DNA from: Acidobacteria bacterium RIFCSPLOWO2_12_FULL_66_21
GTDB lineage: Bacteria; Acidobacteriota; Vicinamibacteria; Vicinamibacterales; 2-12-FULL-66-21
Length of the DNA: 64,000 nt
Direction: 5' to 3'
NCBI GenBank assembly: GCA_001767455.1
Contig: MELC01000060.1
Span: forward strand, 50,571 to 114,570
Below are positions 53,773 through 62,501 of the stretch, one piece after another (position 1 is the stretch's first letter; each line of letters opens with the position of its first letter). Position numbers and translations under genes: made by a program. A model generated the notes under the pieces. It was not told where the DNA came from. It worked only from the letters and a program-made list of their open reading frames with translations, and made no database searches.

Positions 53773-56454
53773 TCACTGTTTTCGCCTTTCAACCATCCAT
53801 ATATCCGCCTCCGCCCTGGAGCCGCCGTAGTAGATGGTCCGGCCGTCCAGCGCGACAGCGAATTCGTCCTGAACCGACGCAAGCGGCAGCCGCACGGCCA
53901 CGATCTCGCGTGCGCCCGTCACGACGTCGAGCAGGGCGAGATGCTGCGCATCCGGAAAGTACGCGAGGTGACGGCTGTCGGGCAGCCAGCGCACGAACGC
54001 GGTCTTATCCGCGCTCACCTGCCGCGCCAGGCCGGTCTTGAAGTCGTACACGCCCAGGCCAAGGGGACTGCCGTTTGCCGCGGCGATGATCCCGGCGAGC
54101 TTTTCGCCGTCGGCGGACCAGGCCGTCGGCCAGAGCGGATGCGTGTCCACGGACATCCCTTCGAGCGTGCGGAAGTTGGTGTCCGGCGGGACACCCGGCG
54201 CGAGGCTGGCGACGTAGGTAGCCGACGTGACCCCGGTGAACACCACGCGATCGCCCTCCGGTGAAGGCACCGGGTACACCACGTCGTCAGGCGGCGAGGC
54301 AATCTTTCGCAGGCCGCCGCCATCGGCCCCGATCGTCCAGATCTGCCAGCGGCCGTCGCGGTTCGAATAGAACAGGATGGCGCCGTCAGGGGTCCATACC
54401 GGTCCGCGATCGCGCGTGGCGTCGTCGGTCAACCGCCGGATCAGCGTGCCGTCGGCCGCGCCGACGAAGATGTCCTCGCGCTGCTCGCCGATGTTGAAGA
54501 GCGCCAGCCACTTCCCGTCTCGCGAGATGTCGCTCGGGATGAGCGTCGTGTTCGCGTTGTTGAGGATGCGCGGCACGCCCGCGTTGCGCGCGACCGGATC
54601 GAACGGGATGGCGATCGGGTTGACCGACGCGATGCGGGAACGGAAGACGAGGCGCGCGCCGTCCTTCGACAACGACGGCAGCTCGGCGCTCGCCTGAACG
54701 CCCGTCGTGACCGGCTCGGGCGCGCCCGCGACGCGCCCGGACGATTGATCGATCTCGATGCGCCACAGGTTCATGGAGCCGCCACGATCGCTGGCGAAGT
54801 ACAGGTAGCGGCCATCGGGCGACCACACCGGGCACCAGTCGAGCGGCGCGTCCTCCATCACCGCGACGCGTGCGCCGCCGGCGGCGGGAATCGTGTAGAG
54901 ATCGCGCCTTCCTCCGACGTTGCTCCAGAACGCGATCCGTGCGCCCGATGGCGACCACGAGGGCTGGACGGCGTCCCCATTGTCGATCTTGCGCGGCGTG
55001 CCGCCCGTCGCGTCCACGATCCACAGCTCGCTCGTGCCCACGCGGTAGTGCGGCCTGGTGATCTCCTCGGTGTTGAAGACGATCTGCTTCCCGTCGGGAG
55101 ACCATGCGGCGTGAAAGCCAAAGTCGGTGACCCGGCGCGCCGACTCGCCGGTCGCCCCCGCCACGAAGACGCCTCCGTCCGCGTCCGACTCGTGAAACGC
55201 GATGGACTGGCCGTCCGGGGAGAACGCCGGGCCTGATTCATCACGCGTGGAATCGCCCGCGACGACCACCGGGTTGCGGCCCCCGGTACGTTGCGAATAG
55301 ATGTCCCACGTGCCGAGCGTTCGGCTCGCGTACGCGACCGCCAGGCCGTCAGGCGAGAGGGTTGGCGAATTCTCCTCGCCTGCCATGTCGGTGATGGCGG
55401 TGAACTGCGCCCATCGCGGCTCCTCCGGCGCGCGGCGGCCAGCGGCCATCCAGATCGCGGCGGCGGCGGCGATGGCCAGGGCGGCGACAGCCCACGGCAG
55501 CCACGCGGCGACCGCAGAACGGCGCGGCGCTGGCGCCCTCACCGGCGGCTCCGCGGCCGCGGGCCCCGCCAGGGCGCCTTCGAGATCCAGCCGCGCGTCG
55601 CCGATATCGCGCAGGCGGCGCTTCGAGTCCCTCTCCAGACACCGTTCGAGGACGCGGCGGACGGCCGCGGGAGTCTCCGCGGGCAGATCCCGCCACGGCA
55701 CGTCCTGCCGCAGGACCGCCGCCAGCGTGTCGGACACGGTGTCCCCCGCGAAAAGCTGGCGCCCGGTCAGCATCTCGAAGAAGACGACGCCGAACGACCA
55801 GATGTCGGCGCGCTTGTCCACCGGCCGGCCGCGCGCCTGCTCCGGCGCCATGTACGCGGCGGTTCCCAGAATCAAGCCACGCTCGGTCATCGCCGGAGTC
55901 GTGAACGTCGGGGAATTGAGGGCGGCGCCGGACGCCGGATCCACGCCCGCTTCCTTCGCCAGTCCGAAATCCAGCACCTTCACCATGCCGTCGTCGCGCA
56001 CCTTGACGTTGGCAGGCTTCAGATCGCGATGGACGATGCCGCGCTCGTGCGCGCACTCGAGCGCATCGGCGATCTGCCGCGCGATGTCGATCGCATCGGC
56101 GAGCGGGAGCCGCGCGGGCGAGGCAATCAGCTCGTCGAGCGTCCGCCCCTCGACGAGCTCCATCACGAGGGCGCGTCCGGACGGCGTCGTGCTGCCCGGC
56201 CGCGCCGGCGCGAGCTCCTCGAGGCCGTAGATCTGCGCGATGTGGGGATGATTCAGCGCGGCAAGCGTCTTGGCTTCGCGCTCGAAACGCGCGAGCCGAT
56301 CGGGATCGACGAGGAAGATCTCCGGGAGAACTTTGATGGCGACGTCGCGTCCGAGCCGGCCGTCGCGCGCGCGGTACACCTCGCCCATGCCGCCGGCGCC
56401 GAGCGGCCCCGTGATTTCGTACGCGCCCAGCCGGGCGCCACCCGTCAGCGACAT
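53773..56454 (-). CDS. Ser/Thr protein kinase with TolB-like propeller
   Basis: An 893-residue membrane kinase. Residues 10-270 are a Hanks-type kinase: GPLGAGGMGEVYRARD (P-loop), DVAIKVLPE (Lys), [12 protein letters not shown] (catalytic loop), VLDFGLAKE (DFG) and MAPEQARG. One membrane helix lies near residue 320-340 (WLPWAVAALAIAAAAAIWMA). The outer part is a PD40/TolB-like propeller with repeated SPDG motifs. It probably senses an external ligand or protein through the propeller. A TATAAT box ten bases before the ATG suggests a very short leader. The STAS gene lies just upstream on the same strand. Confidence 0.92.
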   Translation of the reverse strand: MSLTGGARLGAYEITGPLGAGGMGEVYRARDGRLGRDVAIKVLPEIFLVDPDRLARFEREAKTLAALNHPHIAQIYGLEELAPARPGSTTPSGRALVMELVEGRTLDELIASPARLPLADAIDIARQIADALECAHERGIVHRDLKPANVKVRDDGMVKVLDFGLAKEAGVDPASGAALNSPTFTTPAMTERGLILGTAAYMAPEQARGRPVDKRADIWSFGVVFFEMLTGRQLFAGDTVSDTLAAVLRQDVPWRDLPAETPAAVRRVLERCLERDSKRRLRDIGDARLDLEGALAGPAAAEPPVRAPAPRRSAVAAWLPWAVAALAIAAAAAIWMAAGRRAPEEPRWAQFTAITDMAGEENSPTLSPDGLAVAYASRTLGTWDIYSQRTGGRNPVVVAGDSTRDESGPAFSPDGQSIAFHESDADGGVFVAGATGESARRVTDFGFHAAWSPDGKQIVFNTEEITRPHYRVGTSELWIVDATGGTPRKIDNGDAVQPSWSPSGARIAFWSNVGGRRDLYTIPAAGGARVAVMEDAPLDWCPVWSPDGRYLYFASDRGGSMNLWRIEIDQSSGRVAGAPEPVTTGVQASAELPSLSKDGARLVFRSRIASVNPIAIPFDPVARNAGVPRILNNANTTLIPSDISRDGKWLALFNIGEQREDIFVGAADGTLIRRLTDDATRDRGPVWTPDGAILFYSNRDGRWQIWTIGADGGGLRKIASPPDDVVYPVPSPEGDRVVFTGVTSATYVASLAPGVPPDTNFRTLEGMSVDTHPLWPTAWSADGEKLAGIIAAANGSPLGLGVYDFKTGLARQVSADKTAFVRWLPDSRHLAYFPDAQHLALLDVVTGAREIVAVRLPLASVQDEFAVALDGRTIYYGGSRAEADIWMVERRKQ

Positions 56455-56464
56455 GGTGGCGGCG

Positions 56465-56470
56465 ATTATA
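56465..56470 (-). promoter_or_regulatory. -10 box TATAAT ten bases before the kinase ATG
   Basis: On the - strand TATAAT is followed by CGCCGCCACC and then ATG. Transcription would begin within about three bases of the start codon. No consensus -35 box was found. Confidence 0.45.
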
Positions 56471-56503
56471 CCCGCCGTGCCCGCCTGATGTCGTTGAGAG
56501 GGT

Positions 56504-56911
56504 TCAGGCGCCGATTGGCTTGCCCGGCTTCATCGGGAGGGCGGCCGCCGTCGCGGCCGGCAGACCAAAGCTGGCGATCGCCTGCTCCTCGGTCGGGAAC
56601 ACCTCGAAAACGGACATCAACTGCGTCATGGTCAGGACGCGGCAGGCCCGCTCGCTCGGGCACAGCAGCTTCAGCCGTCCGCCGCGCTTCACGACGTGCA
56701 GGAACATCGCGACCAGGCCGCCGACGCCGCCGCTGTCCATGTAAGAGACGTTCTTCAGGTCGACAATCAGTCGATTGCGTCCCGCGCTGACGAGCGACGT
56801 GACCTGTTCGCGAAAGGCGCGATCGCCTTCATCGAAGACGAGATGACCGCTGAGCTCGAGGATCGTCACGTCCCCGGCCGAGCGGAGCCGAATCAGAAGA
56901 GGCGCTGACAT
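56504..56911 (-). CDS. STAS-domain anti-sigma factor antagonist
   Basis: A 135-residue STAS protein of the SpoIIAA/RsbV kind. DVTILELSGHLVFDEGDR and RLIVDLKNVSYMDSGGVGGL contain the phosphorylatable serine after MD, followed by KLLCPSERACRVLTMTQLM. It would regulate a partner-switching kinase by phosphorylation of that serine. GGAGGTG upstream supports the ATG. It lies 49 bp upstream of the transmembrane kinase on the same strand, which suggests a functional link, although RsbW-type partners are not seen. Confidence 0.92.
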   Translation of the reverse strand: MSAPLLIRLRSAGDVTILELSGHLVFDEGDRAFREQVTSLVSAGRNRLIVDLKNVSYMDSGGVGGLVAMFLHVVKRGGRLKLLCPSERACRVLTMTQLMSVFEVFPTEEQAIASFGLPAATAAALPMKPGKPIGA

Positions 56912-56970
56912 ATGACGCACCTCCGGGGGGCAATTGAGGAGTATACGCCTCGCCGGGCGCGATTTCACCC

Positions 56971-57120
56971 TCAGGCCGTGGAGGCCTTGCGCTCGTATTC
57001 CTGGCGGGTCCGAAGGATGCTGCACCAGTCCTTGTGCTCGGCAATGGGCATCCCGCACTCGACGCAAATGCGCACGCGCTGCTTCGGTTTCCGCGAGAAG
57101 AGCTTCTGCCAGAAAGTCAT
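56971..57120 (-). CDS. 49-residue CxxC zinc-ribbon-like protein
   Basis: A small coding sequence with AGGAG five bases upstream of its ATG and a TGA stop. The product starts MTFWQKLFSRKPKQ and contains RICVECGMPIAEHKDWC: a CxxC pair plus a downstream His and Cys, which could form a single zinc site. The C-terminus is basic and helical (ILRTRQEYERK). No family recognised. It sits between the STAS gene and the peroxiredoxin, all on the - strand. Confidence 0.7.
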   Translation of the reverse strand: MTFWQKLFSRKPKQRVRICVECGMPIAEHKDWCSILRTRQEYERKASTA

Positions 57121-57186
57121 GTGGACTCCTACGAATACACCCTGAGACGGACTTCAGGCGCGAAAGGTTTGCAGAAAGCGCCAACT

Positions 57187-57201
57187 CGGGGTCAGACCCC
57201 C
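57187..57201. terminator. Short GGGGTC-A-GACCCC hairpin
   Basis: GGGGTCAGACCCC is a perfect 6-bp stem around one base, placed a few bases after the peroxiredoxin stop codon on the - strand. It may help end that transcript; it also resembles palindromes associated with small mobile repeats. Confidence 0.45.
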
Positions 57202-57204
57202 GGA

Positions 57205-57756
57205 CTACCGCACCCGGGGTTTCCGCTTCGGGACCCCAAGCTCAGCGAGCCTCTCAGCAATGGCCCGGCCGTGCGCGACGACGTTGACCTGCTTGTCTAT
57301 GTAGAGGATGCGGCCGTCGGCCCCGATGAAGAAGGTCCACCGTAAGGCGCCGCCCGGGCTATCCACCCCGTACGCGGCCGCGACCTTGCGGTCGGGATCG
57401 CTGAGAACCGGGAAGTCGAGGCCGAGCTCCCGGGCGAAGTCTTTGTTGATGTCGGGCGTGTCGACGCTGGCGGCAAACAAGGCGACATCGAACGCATTGA
57501 TGGCGTCGCCGCTCTCACGGAGCGACTTGCACTCGGCGGTTCAACCGCCGGTGAACGCCTTCGCGAACCAGGCCAGCACCACCGCCCGTTTCCCGACCGA
57601 ATCAGAGAGTTTGTGGACGCGGCCGTCGGAGCCCCGCAGCGCGAACGGGGGCGCGGGATCTCCAACGGACAGCCCGTCGAAGGCGCGTGCCCGCACGCCG
57701 GCCGAGGACGCCAGGACGAGGACTGCCGCCACGACACCAACGGCCAGCATCTTCAT
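57205..57756 (-). CDS. Exported peroxiredoxin, selenoprotein (Sec72)
   Basis: Read through an in-frame TGA (57541-57543) the gene gives 183 residues of the AhpC/TSA/BCP peroxiredoxin family. MKMLAVGVVAAVLVLASSAG is a signal peptide, so the protein is probably periplasmic. The thioredoxin fold shows LSVGDPAPPFALRGSDG and LAWFAKAFTGG-U-TAECKSLRESG: the TGA takes the place of the peroxidatic cysteine of the usual FTPGCTxEC motif, and Cys76 is the likely resolving cysteine. Downstream LFAASVDTPDINKDFARELG, FPVLSDPDRKVAAAYGV and FFIGADGRILYID complete the fold. It should reduce peroxides outside the cytoplasm. AGGAG precedes the ATG. A frameshift or nonsense mutation is unlikely because homology resumes in frame directly after TGA. 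Confidence 0.9.
57508..57543 (-). promoter_or_regulatory. Bacterial SECIS element of the peroxiredoxin gene
   Basis: On the coding strand, 14 bases after UGA, GUCGCUC pairs with GAGCGGC (one G-U pair) to close the loop CGUGA. A G occupies the second loop position, 22 bases after UGA, within the range known for bacterial SECIS elements. The stem is less perfect than that of fdhA. Confidence 0.72.
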
Positions 57757-57761
57757 TCAAT

Positions 57762-57795
57762 CTCCTGAACCACGTGCGACCTCCTGAGCCACGTG
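57762..57795. promoter_or_regulatory. 15-bp direct repeats in a divergent promoter region
   Basis: CTCCTGAACCACGTG (57762-57776) and CTCCTGAGCCACGTG (57781-57795) differ at one base and are 19 bp apart, between the peroxiredoxin and the divergent kinase. Each contains the palindrome CACGTG. A regulator-binding site is plausible. Confidence 0.4.
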
Positions 57796-57814
57796 GAAAG
57801 GGGGGCGGGGGCAT

Positions 57815-57820
57815 TATACT
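57815..57820 (+). promoter_or_regulatory. -10-like TATACT nine bases before the kinase ATG
   Basis: TATACT ends nine bases before the ATG at 57830 with no ribosome site visible; it is the third gene in this window with a -10-like box almost on the start codon. Confidence 0.4.
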
Positions 57821-57829
57821 CGCGAGCGC

Positions 57830-60442
57830 ATGGCACTGGGCCCGGGCATGCGCGCGGGGCACTACGAGGTGCTCGACCTTCTTGGCGAAGGAGGCATGGG
57901 AGCCGTCTATCGCGCCCGCGATACGCGGCTCATGCGCGAAGTCGCCATCAAGGTCATCCGCAGGGACCTGACCGCCGACCGCGAGTTGATCAGCCGTTTC
58001 GGAAAAGAGGCCCGGCTGCTCGCCGCGCTCAGCCACCCGAACATCGCAACGATCCATGGATTCGAGGAGGCCGAGGGCGAGCGGTTGCTCGTCATGGAGC
58101 TGGTGCCGGGCGCGACGCTGGCCGAGCGCCTGTCCACGGGTCCGGTCCCCGTGGACGAGGCGATCGCCATCGCCCTGCAGATCGCCGGCGCGATCGAGAT
58201 GGCGCACGGCCGCGGAATCATCCACCGCGACCTGAAGCCCGCGAACATCAAGCTCACCCCCGACGGCATCGTGAAAGTGCTCGACTTCGGTCTCGCGAAG
58301 GCGCTGGTGGCCCCCGCGGCACTCTCGCTCTCCCCGACGGTCACCTCGGGCGGGACGCGCGAGGGAATGCTGCTGGGCACGGCGGCCTACATGAGCCCCG
58401 AGCAGGCTCGAGGCAAGGACGTCGACGAGCAGACGGACATCTGGGCGTTCGGCTGCGTGCTCCACGAAATGCTGACGGGCCAGCCGGCCTTCGGCGCCGC
58501 GACGCTCTCGGACACCATCGCCGCGACACTCACGCGCGAGCCGGATTTTTCACGGCTCCCTCATGACGTGCCGGGCGCCGTGCTGCGCGTGCTCCGCCGT
58601 TCGCTCGTGAAAGAGACCAGGCACCGCCTCCGCGATATCGGCGACGCGCGGATCGAGCTCGAAGAGGCGGGGCTGGGCGACGCCGTCCCGGTGCCTTCCC
58701 CTGCACGACGGCAGTCGAACCTGCGGTCGGCCGCCGTCTTCCTTGCGGGTGCCCTCGCCGGCGCCGCGACGCTGTGGCTCGTGGACCCCCGCGCGGCCGC
58801 ACCTTCCGTTCAGACCGTGCGTTTTGCGCTGCCGCTCGAAGCGACCGAACGGCTTGCCGGACTCGACTTCCCTGCCATCGCCATTTCGCCGAACGACTCC
58901 CACGTCGCGTACGTCGCGACCGTGGGCGGCGATCAGCAGGTGTTCCTTCGGGATCTGTCGCAGGCCGCCGCCGTCGTGCTTCCCGGCACCGCAGGAGCGA
59001 TCAGTCCGTTCTTCTCGCCGGACGGGCGATGGATCGCATTCTTCGCCGAGGGCAAGCTGAAGAAAGTCCCTGTCGGAGGCGGGCCGGTTCAGGACATCGC
59101 GAACGCCGCGATCGGCTTCGGCGGAAGCTGGGGGGCCGACAACACGATTGTCTTCGCGCCCGACAACGGCTCCGCGCTGTGGCGTGTCTCCGCCGACGGA
59201 GGCGAGGCGCGACCGCTCACCACGCTCGACAAGGCGCGGGGCGAGTTCAGCCACCGCTGGCCCGACCTCGCGCCGGACGGCAAGTCCGCCCTGTTCACGG
59301 TTGGCACCAAGGGGACGTGGGACGATGCGGAGATCGTCGCGGTGTCGATCGCGGATGGGAAGCGGCGGACGATCGTGCAGGGAGGCAGCAACCCTCACTA
59401 CCTGAGCGATGGCCGGGTGCTGTTCGTGCGCGCGGGATCGTTGTATGCCGTGCCGTCTGGCGGCGCGCAAGCGACGGAGAACGCGTCCCTGCTGCTCGAA
59501 GGCGTCGCCGAATCGCTCGACGGCGCCGCGCAGGCGGCGCTCTCGCGGACCGGAAGCCTCGCGTTCGTGCCGGGCAGCGGCGAGGCCGGCGCGCACGCGC
59601 TCGTGTGGGTCGATCGCCACGGCCAGGTGCAGCCGCTCGCGGCGCCGCGCCGCACGTACGAGTCGCCTCGCCTCTCGCCGGACGGCCGCACGATCGCGGT
59701 CACGATTGGCACCGGCGACCGCGACGAGGTGTGGACCTACGACGTGGCGCGCGCCTCGCTGAAGCAGCTCACCTTCAACGGCGGGTCCGCGCCGGCGTGG
59801 ACGGCCGACGGCGCGCGCCTCGCGTTCAGCTCCCGGCGCGAAGGACTGCCCGCGTTGTTCGTCCGCAAACTGGACACGTCGGCGTCGGACGAACGGCGCG
59901 GCCGCGCCGGACGCGCGCGGGTGCCGCTGTCGATCGCACCCGACGGCACGATTGCCTGCGTCGAGTACGACACCGCCGGCCGGGACGTCGTCCTGTTGAA
60001 GGAAGGGGACGCGACGCCGCATCCGTTCCTGGCGTCACCGGCGAACGAGTCGGCCGCGGCGTTCTCGCCTGACGGCCGGTGGCTGGCGTTCGTGTCCGAT
60101 CGCTCGGGGAGGAACGAGGTGTACATCACCCCGGCGAGTGACCCGGCCCGTCCAATGCAGGTATCGAACGACGGCGGCACCGAGCCGGTGTGGCGGAGGG
60201 GTGACGGGCAGGAGCTGTTCTTCCGATCGGACGACCGCATGCTCTCCGCCGCGATCCATCCCGGATCGCGCCTCGCGATCGGCAAGCCCGCCGTGCTGTT
60301 CGACGCGGCGTTCGAGCCCGGCGTCGCGGGGCGGCCCGGTTATGACGTGAGCGCCGACGGCGCGCGGTTCCTTATGGTGCACGGGGATGAGCAGGAGCGT
60401 CCAGCGCGCGAGGTACGCGTGATTCTCGGCTTCGTTCGCTGA
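57830..60442 (+). CDS. Ser/Thr protein kinase with TolB-like propeller (second)
   Basis: An 870-residue membrane kinase. Kinase domain residues 12-280: [63 protein letters not shown] membrane helix lies near 300-318 ([18 protein letters not shown]). The outer region is a TolB/PD40 propeller with [31 protein letters not shown]-like and [15 protein letters not shown] motifs. Same architecture as the kinase at 53773-56454 but clearly diverged. It is divergent from the selenoprotein peroxiredoxin, so a link to redox sensing is possible but not shown. Confidence 0.92.
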   Translation: MALGPGMRAGHYEVLDLLGEGGMGAVYRARDTRLMREVAIKVIRRDLTADRELISRFGKEARLLAALSHPNIATIHGFEEAEGERLLVMELVPGATLAERLSTGPVPVDEAIAIALQIAGAIEMAHGRGIIHRDLKPANIKLTPDGIVKVLDFGLAKALVAPAALSLSPTVTSGGTREGMLLGTAAYMSPEQARGKDVDEQTDIWAFGCVLHEMLTGQPAFGAATLSDTIAATLTREPDFSRLPHDVPGAVLRVLRRSLVKETRHRLRDIGDARIELEEAGLGDAVPVPSPARRQSNLRSAAVFLAGALAGAATLWLVDPRAAAPSVQTVRFALPLEATERLAGLDFPAIAISPNDSHVAYVATVGGDQQVFLRDLSQAAAVVLPGTAGAISPFFSPDGRWIAFFAEGKLKKVPVGGGPVQDIANAAIGFGGSWGADNTIVFAPDNGSALWRVSADGGEARPLTTLDKARGEFSHRWPDLAPDGKSALFTVGTKGTWDDAEIVAVSIADGKRRTIVQGGSNPHYLSDGRVLFVRAGSLYAVPSGGAQATENASLLLEGVAESLDGAAQAALSRTGSLAFVPGSGEAGAHALVWVDRHGQVQPLAAPRRTYESPRLSPDGRTIAVTIGTGDRDEVWTYDVARASLKQLTFNGGSAPAWTADGARLAFSSRREGLPALFVRKLDTSASDERRGRAGRARVPLSIAPDGTIACVEYDTAGRDVVLLKEGDATPHPFLASPANESAAAFSPDGRWLAFVSDRSGRNEVYITPASDPARPMQVSNDGGTEPVWRRGDGQELFFRSDDRMLSAAIHPGSRLAIGKPAVLFDAAFEPGVAGRPGYDVSADGARFLMVHGDEQERPAREVRVILGFVR

Positions 60443-60532
60443 TCCCGGCCCGGCTCGCCTTCCCGCCGGCACGCTCTTCAGCTCCGGCGCCCTGTTCTGT
60501 ACAATGGCCACTCTGTTCAGAGGGAGGACAGC

Positions 60533-61222
60533 ATGCGTACATGTCACGTACTCGTCGTCGCGCTCGGGGTTGCGCTGGCCGCGCCCGCCGCCGCAAGTGC
60601 CCAGGACGCGGACCGCGTTGTCCCGGGTGGCGGCATCACCGCGCCCGGATGGAAAGGACAGGTCGATCCCGCCTCGGCGAAGGCCGGGCGCACAGTCGCC
60701 GATTCGAAATTCGAGAAGGACGGCGACGCGCTGCGCCTCACGATCGGGCCGGCCGCCATCTACTGGAATCCGGCCAACACGGCGACGGGAGACTTCATCG
60801 TCAAGGCGTCGTTCAGCGAAACGGACATGGGCGTCCGCTCGGGACATCCGCATCCGTACGGTGTCTTCATCGGCGGCAACAACCTCGATACGGCCAGGCA
60901 GTCGTTGATGTACTGCATCGCGTACGGAGACGGATCCTTCCTCGTGCGGCAGTTCAACGGCGCCACCGTCAACACCGTGATGAAGAGAACGCCGAATCCG
61001 GCCGTCCACTCCACGAAGCCGGGGGGCAGCGTCTCGAACGACGTTGCCTGGTCGGTCAAGGGCGGACGCGCGGAGTGCTTGATCAACGGCACCGTGGTCG
61101 CCGGTTTCGATCGCGCCGAGATCGTCGGCCCGGGCAAGCTCGACTCGACGGACGGCGTCTACGGCATCCGCGTCAGCCACAACCTCGACGTCGTCGTCAC
61201 CGGCTTCGGCGTGACGAAGTAG
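60533..61222 (+). CDS. Secreted protein of unknown function (concanavalin-like?)
   Basis: A 229-residue protein with a signal peptide (HVLVVALGVALAAPAAASA). The remainder looks all-beta: ADSKFEKDGDALRLTIGPAA, FIVKASFSETDMG, HPYGVFIGGNNLD, SFLVRQFNGATVN and SNDVAWSVKGGRAECLINGT, a pattern seen in laminin-G/concanavalin-like domains such as DUF1080. The assignment is tentative. The start has GGGAGG just upstream, with TACAAT about 30 bases before it. Confidence 0.75.
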   Translation: MRTCHVLVVALGVALAAPAAASAQDADRVVPGGGITAPGWKGQVDPASAKAGRTVADSKFEKDGDALRLTIGPAAIYWNPANTATGDFIVKASFSETDMGVRSGHPHPYGVFIGGNNLDTARQSLMYCIAYGDGSFLVRQFNGATVNTVMKRTPNPAVHSTKPGGSVSNDVAWSVKGGRAECLINGTVVAGFDRAEIVGPGKLDSTDGVYGIRVSHNLDVVVTGFGVTK

Positions 61223-61263
61223 ACCGGCGCGGCGGCTGCGACTCGGGCGCGGCCGCCGCTGGC

Positions 61264-61564
61264 ACACCGAGAGAGGCAGCTCGATCGCGCCGGCGGCGAA
61301 CAGCGAACCCCGCGAAAAATACCCTGTGCTGCCGTAAGCGCGCCAGCCGTCGCGCTGCACTTCGATGCTGGCCGGGAGGCCCCAGTTCACGCGACTCTCC
61401 CCGGGAGCCGGCGCGGAGTTCAGGATCTCGATGGCTGGAGTCACCGCGAATCCGACGCGGTGCGACGCTGGATCGCGAAGCTGGATCTTCGCACTGAGAT
61501 ACGCGTTGACTGCCAGCTCGACAAGATCGCCAGAACCACATGGTGGGAAGCGCTGGAACCGCAC
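61264..61564 (-). pseudogene. Remnant of an outer-membrane-type protein
   Basis: In the 373-bp gap between two + strand genes the - strand reads about 80 residues of protein-like sequence: LVELAVNAYLSAKIQLRDP, VGFAVTPAIEILNSAPAPG, NWGLPASIEVQRDGWRAYGS and TGYFSRGSLFAAGAIELPLS. It resembles part of a beta-barrel transporter or Phenol_MetA_deg-like porin, then loses sense at about 61264 and has no proper start. It seems to be the leftover of a decayed gene. No other feature was seen in the gap. Confidence 0.5.
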
Positions 61565-61595
61565 TCGAGCCGACCGGTGCTAGGATGGCTGCGCC

Positions 61596-62501
61596 ATGAG
61601 TGGACACGAACCCCGGGAAACGGTCGGATTCATCGGTCTCGGCGTGATGGGCCGGCCGATGGCGCTCAACCTCGTCAAACGGGGATTTCCGCTCGTCGTG
61701 CACAGCCGCAGCCAGGGTCCGGTTGACGCGCTGGTCGCCGCAGGCGCCGAGCGCGCGGTCTCCCCCGCGGAGGTCGCGCGCCGGGCGACGCGCATCATCA
61801 CGATGCTGCCCGACTCTCCCGACGTCGAGAAGGTTCTCGAGGGACCCGACGGCGTGTTCAGCGCCATCGAGCGCGGCACGATCCTGATCGACACGAGCAG
61901 CATCGCCCCGGCTGTCGCCCGGCGGCTCGCGGAGGCTGCCCGCGCGTTTGGCGCGGTGATGCTGGACGCGCCGGTGAGCGGCGGGGAGATCGGCGCGATT
62001 GATGCCTCGCTCTCCATCATGGCCGGCGGCGACCAGGAAGCATTCGCCGCGGTGAAACCGATTCTCGACGCGATGGGCAATCCCGAGCGCGTCGTGCGCA
62101 TCGGCGATTCCGGCGCCGGGCAGATCTGCAAGGTGTGCAATCAGATGGTGATCGGCGGCACGCTGGCCGCCGTCGGCGAGGCCTTCGCGCTGGCGCGCAA
62201 GGCGGGCGTGGACGCCGGACGCGTCCGCCAGGCGCTGCTCGGCGGCTTCGCGGCCAGCCGCGTGCTTGAAGTCCACGGCGAGCGCATGCTTCAATCGAAT
62301 TACAAGCCGGGGTTCCGCGGGCGCCTGTACGCGAAGGACATGCGCATCGCCAGCGAGACGTTGACGGAATTCGAGACCCCGGCGCCGGTGTCAACCGTCG
62401 TCCACCAACTCGTCACCGCGCTCGTCGCCTCGGGACGCGGCGACGACGATTACGCGGCGCTTGCCACCGTCCTGTTCGATTTGGCGGGGTTGTCGGTATG
62501 A
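61596..62501 (+). CDS. NAD(P)-dependent beta-hydroxyacid dehydrogenase (GarR/HIBADH type)
   Basis: A 301-residue enzyme of the 3-hydroxyisobutyrate dehydrogenase/tartronate semialdehyde reductase family. Residues 8-30 are the nucleotide site VGFIGLGVMGRPMALNL. The substrate motif DAPVSGGEIGA is near 128 and the catalytic lysine lies in GAGQICKVCNQM near 175; DMRIASE is in the C-terminal helical domain. The substrate (tartronate semialdehyde, hydroxyisobutyrate or similar) is unresolved. It overlaps the kinase-like gene by ATGA. Confidence 0.92.
   Translation: MSGHEPRETVGFIGLGVMGRPMALNLVKRGFPLVVHSRSQGPVDALVAAGAERAVSPAEVARRATRIITMLPDSPDVEKVLEGPDGVFSAIERGTILIDTSSIAPAVARRLAEAARAFGAVMLDAPVSGGEIGAIDASLSIMAGGDQEAFAAVKPILDAMGNPERVVRIGDSGAGQICKVCNQMVIGGTLAAVGEAFALARKAGVDAGRVRQALLGGFAASRVLEVHGERMLQSNYKPGFRGRLYAKDMRIASETLTEFETPAPVSTVVHQLVTALVASGRGDDDYAALATVLFDLAGLSV

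Noticed and set aside
57205-57756. Peroxiredoxin gene as a broken gene with a nonsense codon
   Set aside because: The only stop is at the peroxidatic residue, the remaining sequence is intact, and a plausible SECIS follows.
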